This document shows, in pieces, positions 1 through 6,933 of a DNA stretch of 7,502 bases. The DNA is from Flavobacteriaceae bacterium (GTDB lineage: Bacteria; Bacteroidota; Bacteroidia; Flavobacteriales; Flavobacteriaceae). The translations under genes were made by a program, and so were the position numbers. Under the pieces are notes generated by a model. It worked only from the letters and a program-made list of their open reading frames with translations. It had not been told where the DNA came from and searched no databases. Numbering within the stretch: the stretch's first letter is position 1; each line of letters starts with the position of its first letter. The stretch is from contig DAOVTF010000090.1 of assembly GCA_030633225.1 (NCBI GenBank), positions 1-7,502 on the forward strand, written 5' to 3'.

Positions 1-1203
1 AGAAATATTATTAAAGGTAATTTTAAAACATCCATATATAAATTTAAAGAGCTAATGATCGATTTAGCCAATAAATCTGAATTTGAAGAAGCTCAAAAAA
101 TTAAAGAGAAAATAGAATTACTATCAAATTATCAAGCAAAATCTACCGTTGTTAATCCTTCTATTTCAAATGTTGATGTTTTTTCAATTATTTCAGACGA
201 GAGTTTTGCTTATGTAAATTTTTTTAAAATATCTAATGGCGCAATTATACAATCTCATACTATCGAGATTAAAAAGAAATTAGATGAAGCAGATAAGTCA
301 TTATTAGAATTGGCAATTGTTGAGATAAGACAACGGTTTAATTCTATTTCAAATGAAATATATGTTCCATTTAAAGTTGAAGTTGGAGAGAATGTAAAAA
401 TTACAATTCCAAAATTGGGAGATAAAAAAAGAATTGTAGAATTATCAGAAAGGAATGCAAAATATTATCGACAAGAACGGTTTAAACAAATTCAAATTAT
501 TGATCCCGATAAGCATACCAATAGAATAATGAAGCAAATGCAAAAGGACTTAAGATTAAAAGAAGAGCCTCGACATATTGAGTGTTTTGACAATTCAAAT
601 ATTCAAGGAACCAATCCTGTAGCAGCATGCGTTGTTTTTAAAAATGGTAAACCCAGTAAAAAGGATTATCGTCATTTTAATATTAAAACAGTTATTGGAC
701 CAGATGATTTTGCTTCTATGGAAGAAGTTGTTCATAGAAGATACAAAAGATTGTTAGATGAAGAGCAAGATTTGCCTCAGCTAATCGTTATTGATGGAGG
801 GAAGGGGCAGTTATCATCATCGTTAAAAAGCTTAGATGTTTTAGGACTTAGAGGTAAAATTGCCATTGTTGGAATTGCAAAACGTTTAGAAGAAATTTAT
901 TATCCGGGAGATTCAATTCCGCTTTATTTAGATAAAAAATCTGAGACTCTAAAAATTCTTCAACAATTGCGTAATGAAGCACATCGTTTTGGAATTACAC
1001 ATCACAGAAATAAAAGAAGTAAAGGAGCAATACAAACCGAGTTGTCAAATATTGATGGAATTGGAGAAAAAACGATTATAAGTTTATTAAAAAAATATAA
1101 ATCAATAAAACGAATTAAAAATGCAACTTTTGATGATTTAATGCTACTAATAGGAAAAGATAAAGCAAAAAGAATAGTTAATTATTTTAATGAAACAAAG
1201 TAG
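1..1203 (+). CDS. uvrC: UvrABC excinuclease subunit C, C-terminal two thirds (5' end outside window)
   Basis: UvrC is the cytoplasmic nuclease of nucleotide excision repair. It binds UvrB at a lesion and cuts the damaged strand on both sides. The frame is open from base 1, so the ATG at 55 is internal; about 400 codons are present of a usual 600 or so, and the N-terminal GIY-YIG nuclease (3' incision) lies outside. Visible in order are the UVR motif that contacts UvrB (about bases 43-144, SEFEEAQKIKEKIE), the RNase H-like 5'-incision domain, and a C-terminal helix-hairpin-helix DNA-binding region (about 1045-1190, LSNIDGIGEKT). Residues expected to be catalytic are all present: Asp in FDNSN (589-591), Asp in GPDDF (703-708), Asp in VIDGGKG (793-795) and His in EAHRFG (982-984). 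No frameshift is seen. The next gene follows after 22 bases with no visible terminator, so read-through is likely. Identification is near certain. Confidence 0.97.
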   Translation, partial: RNIIKGNFKTSIYKFKELMIDLANKSEFEEAQKIKEKIELLSNYQAKSTVVNPSISNVDVFSIISDESFAYVNFFKISNGAIIQSHTIEIKKKLDEADKSLLELAIVEIRQRFNSISNEIYVPFKVEVGENVKITIPKLGDKKRIVELSERNAKYYRQERFKQIQIIDPDKHTNRIMKQMQKDLRLKEEPRHIECFDNSNIQGTNPVAACVVFKNGKPSKKDYRHFNIKTVIGPDDFASMEEVVHRRYKRLLDEEQDLPQLIVIDGGKGQLSSSLKSLDVLGLRGKIAIVGIAKRLEEIYYPGDSIPLYLDKKSETLKILQQLRNEAHRFGITHHRNKRSKGAIQTELSNIDGIGEKTIISLLKKYKSIKRIKNATFDDLMLLIGKDKAKRIVNYFNETK

Positions 1204-1225
1204 TTTTATATTTTATAAATACAAC
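1204..1225 (+). other. Short AT-only spacer between uvrC and the patatin-barrel gene
   Basis: This 22-base gap is A/T except for one C just before the start codon. It holds a TATAAAT stretch at 1214-1220 but no Shine-Dalgarno-like GGAGG, no hairpin and no clear Bacteroidota promoter (TTG then TAnnTTTG). An AT-rich unstructured leader is the usual form of translation start region in this phylum. I infer that the downstream gene is translated from a uvrC read-through transcript or from a promoter inside the uvrC 3' end. Confidence 0.4.
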
Positions 1226-3463
1226 ATGAATAAATACCTAATAGTTTTTTTATTAATTTTTATTTCAAATTTTGGTTTTGCACAGCATGATGTAAAACCA
1301 AATAATGATGTGAAAGTTGGTTTAGTATTGAGTGGTGGTGGTGCTAAAGGATATGCTCATGTTGGGGTAATTAAGGTTTTAGAAAAAGCTGGTATTAGAG
1401 TTGATTATATTGCCGGAACAAGTATGGGATCTATAATAGGTGCGCTTTATGCTTCTGGTTATAATGGAGATGAGTTAGACTCTATATTACGTGTTCATAA
1501 TTTTTCAGATTTAATCCAAGACAAACTACCAAGACATGCTTCTTCATTTTACCAAAAAGAAAACACGGGTAAATATGCATTAAAACTACCCATAGAAAAG
1601 AATAAAATTGGATTGCCTTCTGGCGTTTCTAAAGGTCAAAATATTTTTAACCTTTATACTCAATTAACTGAACATGTTCATGGAATTGAAGATTTTAGCA
1701 AATTACCAATACCTTTTTTTTGTATAGCGACAGATTTAGAAACTGGAGAAGAAGTAGTTTTAGATCATGGTTTTTTACCTGAAGCTATACGAGCTAGTGG
1801 TTCTTTCCCTGGATTATTAAGTCCTGTAAATATTGATGGTAGAATATTAGTTGATGGAGGGATTGTCAATAATTATCCAGTTAAAAAATTAAAAGAAAAA
1901 GGTGTTGATTATATCATTGGTGTTGATGTACAAGGGAAGCTTCTTAAAGGTAAAGAATTAAATTCAGTACCAGAAATATTTTTACAAATAGCAAGTTTTC
2001 AAATGCATGAAAACATAAAAGAGAAAAAAGATTTAACCGATGTATATTTAAAGCCTGATATTTCAAGGTATAATGATTTCACCTTTGATAAAGTAGATGA
2101 AATTATAAAAGCAGGAGAAGATGTTGCTAATGAAAATTTTGATAAATTAATAAAAATAGCCAATAAGCAAACAATAAAAGAAAAACATCATAATACAATA
2201 CAAACTTTTGAATTAGATGAAAAGATTTTTATTAAAGGGATTAAAATCAACGGAAATGAAAATTATACAGATAATTACTGCATTGATAAACTAAAATTTG
2301 TTGAAGGGCAATCAATTAGTCAGAAAAATTTTGAAGAAGGAATAAATGCCTTATCTGCTACAGGTAATTTCAAAAATATTCAATACAGATTAATTCCGGT
2401 TCAAGGAGGTACAAATATAGAATTAAAACTAATTGAAGATGAGGTTTCTACTTTTATACAACTGGGTGCGCATTATGATAATTTGTACAAAACAGGTATT
2501 TTAGTTAACCTAACTAAAAAGCATGCATTGTTTAAAAACGATTTTTTGTCGGCAGATTTTGTAGTAGGAGATAATTTAAGGTACAATATTGATTATTTTT
2601 TAGACAATGGATTTAACTGGAGTTTTGGCTTACATACAAGATATAATAAATTTGAGGAAGATCTTGCATTAGTTACATTACCTAGTACTAAAGAAGAAAC
2701 TGATGATGTTAGTTTTAAAGTCCCTGTTAATTATAATGATTTTACAACCAGGTTATATATTCAAACAACTTTTAAAAATAAACTAGCCTTACGTGTAGGG
2801 ATGGAGCATAAATTTTTGAAAATATTTTCTGATGAAATTATTAATGGTGAAAAGGAAAGAAATTTCTTTGATAACAGCAATTATCTGAATGCATTTGCCA
2901 AAGCAACATATGATTCATATGATACAAAATTTTTCCCCAAAAGAGGTTTTTATTTTGATACCAATTACATTTTATTTTTATTCTCTCCCAATAATTTATA
3001 TGAGTTTAATTCTTTTTCGCAATTATACGGAAACATAGGATATGCCTATACTTTTTTTGATAAGCTAACTCTACATTTTAATTCACAGGCTGGAATTACA
3101 ATTGGTACTAACGGAAATGAAATTCACGATTATCATTTAGGAGGGTATAATGAGAACTATATAAATACATTTGTCCCATTTTATGGTTATGATATTGCAG
3201 ATTTGAATGGAACAGAGTTTTTAAGATCTTCTCTAACTTTTCGGTATGAAATATTTAAGAAAAATTATATATCCTTTATAGGAAATTATGCAAGAGTAGA
3301 TTCTGACCTTTGGAACGGAGGTTCGATATTTGAAGATACAAGATCTGGATATGCTGTAGGCTATGGAATAAATACAATTATTGGCCCCATAGAATTAAAA
3401 TATTCATGGACACCAGACAATAATCAATCTTTCTGGCTTTTTAACTTAGGCTTTTGGTTTTAA
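1226..3463 (+). CDS. Patatin-like phospholipase fused to a POTRA domain and an Omp85-type outer-membrane beta-barrel
   Basis: This is a predicted lipid acyl hydrolase carried by its own outer-membrane barrel, in the architecture of Pseudomonas PlpD and Fusobacterium FplA (type Vd). Residues 1-19 form a signal peptide (hydrophobic core, then GFA before Gln20). The patatin domain spans about 31-315, with oxyanion-hole glycines SGGGAKG (36-42), nucleophile Ser66 in GTSMG and dyad partner Asp210 in DGG; the Ser-Asp pair is intact. A single POTRA-like unit spans about 333-405. The barrel runs from about 408 to 745, with an Omp85-like D...FFPKRG motif (566-574) and an aromatic C-terminal strand ending LGFWF. 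I chose the ATG at 1226 rather than 1190 because it puts the signal peptide at the N-terminus and avoids overlapping uvrC. The stop codon interlocks with that of the convergent pump gene. Architecture is certain; substrate and whether the enzyme faces outward or the periplasm are not shown. No trusted gene symbol. Confidence 0.93.
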   Translation: MNKYLIVFLLIFISNFGFAQHDVKPNNDVKVGLVLSGGGAKGYAHVGVIKVLEKAGIRVDYIAGTSMGSIIGALYASGYNGDELDSILRVHNFSDLIQDKLPRHASSFYQKENTGKYALKLPIEKNKIGLPSGVSKGQNIFNLYTQLTEHVHGIEDFSKLPIPFFCIATDLETGEEVVLDHGFLPEAIRASGSFPGLLSPVNIDGRILVDGGIVNNYPVKKLKEKGVDYIIGVDVQGKLLKGKELNSVPEIFLQIASFQMHENIKEKKDLTDVYLKPDISRYNDFTFDKVDEIIKAGEDVANENFDKLIKIANKQTIKEKHHNTIQTFELDEKIFIKGIKINGNENYTDNYCIDKLKFVEGQSISQKNFEEGINALSATGNFKNIQYRLIPVQGGTNIELKLIEDEVSTFIQLGAHYDNLYKTGILVNLTKKHALFKNDFLSADFVVGDNLRYNIDYFLDNGFNWSFGLHTRYNKFEEDLALVTLPSTKEETDDVSFKVPVNYNDFTTRLYIQTTFKNKLALRVGMEHKFLKIFSDEIINGEKERNFFDNSNYLNAFAKATYDSYDTKFFPKRGFYFDTNYILFLFSPNNLYEFNSFSQLYGNIGYAYTFFDKLTLHFNSQAGITIGTNGNEIHDYHLGGYNENYINTFVPFYGYDIADLNGTEFLRSSLTFRYEIFKKNYISFIGNYARVDSDLWNGGSIFEDTRSGYAVGYGINTIIGPIELKYSWTPDNNQSFWLFNLGFWF
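3460..3463. other. Interlocking stop codons of two convergent genes (TTAA)
   Basis: The palindrome TTAA supplies the TAA of the plus-strand patatin-barrel gene (3461-3463) and the TAA of the minus-strand pump gene (3460-3462). There is no intergenic DNA, so any terminator for either transcript must lie inside the opposing coding sequence, and the two mRNAs probably have complementary 3' ends. Confidence 0.95.
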
Positions 3464-6400
3464 TTAACAACAACAATTTCTTTTTTAGTAAATCTTAGTT
3501 TTAAGATAAACTGAATATAAAACATAACAGGAACAACAATTAATGTTAAAAAAGTAGCAAAGGTTAATCCAAATATGATGGTCCATGACATTGGGCCCCA
3601 AAATGCAACGTTTTCTCCACCAATATAAAATTGAGGGTTAAATTCAGTAAATAAGGTCATAAAATTAATATTTATCCCAATAGCTAATGGCAATAAACCT
3701 AAAACGGTTGTTATTGCAGTAAGTAAAACCGGTCGCAATCTTGTTTTTCCACCTTCAACGATACTTTGCATTATACTATTTTTTGATAACATTTGCGAAT
3801 CAGTTAACCCTAATTCATTTCGTTTTCTTTCAATAATTAAGTTAGTATAATCAATTAATACAATAGCATTATTTACTACAATTCCGGCTAGTGAAATAAT
3901 ACCAATCATGGTCATCATAACAACAAATTCCATTCTAAAGACTATTAGACCAAATAAAACACCGATTAAACTTAATAAAACAGATAATGAAATTATTATG
4001 GGAGTTGAAGTCGAATTGAATTGACCAACCAATATTAAGAAAATTAAAAATACAGCAATAAGTAAAGCACTACTCAAAAAGGCCATTTCTTCAGCTTGCT
4101 TTTCTTGTTCACCTGTAAATGAAACTGAAATACCATTGGGTAAATTAAAATTATTTAAGATACTTTTAATATTATCGTTAACTTCGGTTGCATTATAGTT
4201 TTCAAGTACATTTGAAAAAACAGTGATTACTCTATTTAAATCTTTTCGTTTAACAGCACTAAATGTTGAAGATTTTTCGATATGAGCAAAAGCTGTAATA
4301 GGCACTTGAACTATTTTACCAGAATTTTGATCTCTAAAAGTAATTTTTTGATTTATTAAACTGTTTTTATTGTAACGGTATTTATCCATTAATCTTAAAT
4401 TAATAGGGTAATCATCTTCTCCATCTTTATATGTCGAGATTTCTTTACCATATAATGAAGTTCTAATTGTGCTTCCAATCTGACCTGTTGAAACATTTAA
4501 ACGTCTTGCTTTTTGCCTGTCAATTATTATTGGCAGTTCAGGTTTTCCTTGTTCAACATCGAGTTTCAAGTCTTCAATTCCTAAAATATTTGCTTCATTG
4601 ATAAACTGTTTAATATTTTCTGCAGTAGCAATTAATTCTTCATAGTCATCACCACTAACTTCTATATTTATTGGAGCACCTGCAGGAGGCCCATCCTCTG
4701 GTCTATCAATAGTAATGTTTACTCCAGGATAATTGTCCAACAAATCTCTAAATTCCATCAAAACATCTTCTGTATTTGTACCATTTCTATCCATAAATTT
4801 TACAAAATCCACAGTAATTCTTGCTTTATTTGGTGTCGTACCACCTTGAGAACCTCTATTAGGATCGCTAGTTCCTTCACCAACCTGACCAATTACAGAT
4901 GTTACCAGAACATTCTCACCATTAATTTCATATTTTTTAATATGGTCTTGAATTTTCTGTTCAATTTCTTTAGACAGTTCATTGGTTACTTCTATATCAG
5001 TTCCTATTGGGTATTCAATATAAACATATACCTGTTTTGGTGGAGTTTCAGGGAAAAAAATAACTTTTGGAGGAAAAGAAACAAATAAGAAAAAAGACAA
5101 GATCAATAAACCAAAAGTTCCAAAGAAAAATTTGTATGCATTTTTATTTTTTAAAGCAAATCGCAATACTTTTTCATAATATATTTCTAACCGAGGTAAA
5201 AAAGTATTTTGAAACCATTCGGTTGCCGGTGTTAAAATTTTAGTATTTACAACTCTAAGAACCCCTGTCAATATCAAGAATAACCCCAAGGCATTTAAAC
5301 CTTTTAACTCCAAAGTTAAACCTGCAATAATTGATAAAACACCTAATACAAATAGTATTGAACTTTTAATTAAAAGCTTTTTAAAATTAACTTCATCTTC
5401 TTTAATTTTCATGTAAACTGAAGTTAGCATAGGGTTTATTACTAAAGCAACAAATAATGATGACCCTAAAACTATGATAAGAGTAACAGGTAAAAAACGC
5501 ATAAATTCTCCCATAATTCCCGGCCAAAATGCCAATGGAAGAAATGCTGCTAATGTTGTTGCTGTAGAAGCAATAATTGGCATAGCAACCTCACCAACTC
5601 CATAGCGAGCAGCATCTATTTTTGAATAGCCTTCATCTAATAAACGATAAACATTCTCAACTACAACTATACCATTATCAACAAGCATCCCTAAAGCTAA
5701 AACCAATGAAAATAGAACCATCATGTTTAAAGTTACTCCCATCATATTTAAAATGATGAATGATATAAACATTGAAAGAGGAATAGCTATACCAACAAAT
5801 AATGCATTTCTGATTCCTAAAAAGAAAAGTAAAACGATTACAACCAAAATTACACCAAGAATAATACTATTTTCAAGATCAGCTACCATTGTTTTGGTAT
5901 CATTGGTCATGTCATTAGTTTTTGAGATATTTAAATTTGAAGGAAAAACATTCTTTTTGGCATCGGCAATAATAATATCAATTTGTTCAGAAGCATTTAT
6001 CAAATTTTCACCCCCTCTTTTGGTTACATCTAACATCGCCACGGTTTGAGAAAACTCACGAGCATAGCTTGTTTTTTCTTGTTCCTTAAAACTTACATTA
6101 GCAATATCTCTTAAGTAAACAATATCTTGATTTTCTTGTTTTATAATAATGTTTTCAATTTCTTTCGCAGATTCAAACTCACCAATAATTCTTACATTTC
6201 TTCTAATACCACTTTCAAGCAAATCACCACCTGAAATTGTTACATTTTCATTTTTAATTGCCTGTTCAATATCATTAAAACTAATTTTTGAAACTTCCAT
6301 TTTGTACAGATCTATACTAATTTCCATTTCTTTATCTTGAATTCCTCGAATATCAACTTTTGATATTTCCGGCACTTTTTCAATTTCATCTTCTAAATAT

Positions 6401-6903
6401 TCGCCAAATAATTTGAGTTGATCCATTGAGAAATCACCTGATAAATTAATATTCATAATTGGCATTAATTCAGCAAAATTCATTTCTTGAACAGTTGGCT
6501 CAGCAGGTAGATCTTTTGGAAAATCCTTATCAGATAGAGCTGCATCAACCTTATCTTTAACTTTTCTCAAAGCTTCGGTTGGCGTAATATCAAAATCAAA
6601 TTTAACTTCAATAGAAGAAAATCCCTCGATAGAGGTTGAAACTATTTCATCTACACCAGAAATACCATTTATTTCTTTTTCTAACGGACGAGTAATTAGT
6701 TTTTCAATATCAATTGCCGAATTTCCTGGGTAGGCAGTTGAAACAAATATTTGAGGAACAACTATTTCCGGAAAAGCTTCTCGGGGCATACTTTGATATG
6801 AAAAAATTCCGGTAAGAAATATCATGACCAATAATACAAATACAGTCATTTTATTTTTAATGGCCCAACTTGATAGCTTAAACTCTTTAAGTATTTTATT
6901 CAT
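3460..6903 (-). CDS. RND-family efflux permease, AcrB/HAE-like inner-membrane pump (complete)
   Basis: This proton-driven inner-membrane exporter should work with a periplasmic adaptor (next gene upstream) and an outer-membrane channel. It has 1147 residues against about 1050 for AcrB. The two-fold RND layout is plain: TM1 (about 17-36), first porter region (37-340), TM2-6 (about 343-495), TM7 (about 590-611), second porter region (612-940), TM8-12 (about 943-1132). TM4 carries GMLVDNGIVVVENVYR, with Asp409 conserved but Asn410 where AcrB has its second Asp. TM10 reads GIVVNNAIVLIDY, with Asn1011 in place of AcrB Lys940. An added hydrophobic hairpin (about 511-553) sits in the cytoplasmic TM6-TM7 linker, and the TM11-TM12 loop is lengthened. 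The ATG at 6901-6903 gives a normal RND start and lies 30 bases after the adaptor stop. The frame is intact. Overall form suggests hydrophobic or amphiphilic substrates (HAE) rather than metals, but the substrate cannot be read from sequence. Confidence 0.95.
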   Translation of the reverse strand: MNKILKEFKLSSWAIKNKMTVFVLLVMIFLTGIFSYQSMPREAFPEIVVPQIFVSTAYPGNSAIDIEKLITRPLEKEINGISGVDEIVSTSIEGFSSIEVKFDFDITPTEALRKVKDKVDAALSDKDFPKDLPAEPTVQEMNFAELMPIMNINLSGDFSMDQLKLFGEYLEDEIEKVPEISKVDIRGIQDKEMEISIDLYKMEVSKISFNDIEQAIKNENVTISGGDLLESGIRRNVRIIGEFESAKEIENIIIKQENQDIVYLRDIANVSFKEQEKTSYAREFSQTVAMLDVTKRGGENLINASEQIDIIIADAKKNVFPSNLNISKTNDMTNDTKTMVADLENSIILGVILVVIVLLFFLGIRNALFVGIAIPLSMFISFIILNMMGVTLNMMVLFSLVLALGMLVDNGIVVVENVYRLLDEGYSKIDAARYGVGEVAMPIIASTATTLAAFLPLAFWPGIMGEFMRFLPVTLIIVLGSSLFVALVINPMLTSVYMKIKEDEVNFKKLLIKSSILFVLGVLSIIAGLTLELKGLNALGLFLILTGVLRVVNTKILTPATEWFQNTFLPRLEIYYEKVLRFALKNKNAYKFFFGTFGLLILSFFLFVSFPPKVIFFPETPPKQVYVYIEYPIGTDIEVTNELSKEIEQKIQDHIKKYEINGENVLVTSVIGQVGEGTSDPNRGSQGGTTPNKARITVDFVKFMDRNGTNTEDVLMEFRDLLDNYPGVNITIDRPEDGPPAGAPINIEVSGDDYEELIATAENIKQFINEANILGIEDLKLDVEQGKPELPIIIDRQKARRLNVSTGQIGSTIRTSLYGKEISTYKDGEDDYPINLRLMDKYRYNKNSLINQKITFRDQNSGKIVQVPITAFAHIEKSSTFSAVKRKDLNRVITVFSNVLENYNATEVNDNIKSILNNFNLPNGISVSFTGEQEKQAEEMAFLSSALLIAVFLIFLILVGQFNSTSTPIIISLSVLLSLIGVLFGLIVFRMEFVVMMTMIGIISLAGIVVNNAIVLIDYTNLIIERKRNELGLTDSQMLSKNSIMQSIVEGGKTRLRPVLLTAITTVLGLLPLAIGININFMTLFTEFNPQFYIGGENVAFWGPMSWTIIFGLTFATFLTLIVVPVMFYIQFILKLRFTKKEIVVVN

Positions 6904-6933
6904 TTTGTATTTCTTCTAATTATATCACAAAAA
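6904..6933 (-). other. Spacer between adaptor and pump genes
   Basis: These 30 bases separate the adaptor stop from the pump ATG. Read on the minus strand they contain a purine-rich AGAAGAAA about 6 bases before the ATG, which may help initiation but is not a good Shine-Dalgarno match. There is no hairpin and no recognisable promoter, so adaptor and pump are most likely on one transcript. Confidence 0.4.

Noticed and set aside
55..57. ATG that could be taken as the start of the uvrC product
   Set aside because: The same frame is open back to base 1 and encodes typical UvrC sequence (IIKGNFK... before the UVR motif), so the gene begins outside the window.
1190..1225. Upstream ATG giving a 12-residue longer patatin-barrel protein
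   Set aside because: It would overlap uvrC and place a polar stretch (MKQSSFIFYKYN) before the signal peptide. The ATG at 1226 gives a standard secretory N-terminus.
3492..3507. Perfect 6-bp inverted repeat ATCTTA-GTTT-TAAGAT, 29 bases past the patatin-barrel stop, as a terminator
   Set aside because: The stem has one G-C pair and is not followed by a T-run on either strand, and it lies in the pump's coding sequence. Such a repeat is expected by chance in AT-rich DNA.
4846..5088. Plus-strand open frame of 80 codons
   Set aside because: It lies antisense within the pump gene, is rich in Phe/Asn/Tyr from the reversed AT-rich codons, and resembles no known protein.
5723..6049. Plus-strand open frame of 108 codons
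   Set aside because: It is antisense to the conserved TM2-TM4 part of the pump gene. Its hydrophobicity mirrors the opposite strand and it has no family features.
6149..6340. Plus-strand open frame of 63 codons
   Set aside because: It is antisense to the first porter domain of the pump; low-complexity Ser/Ile/Leu content with no supporting signal.
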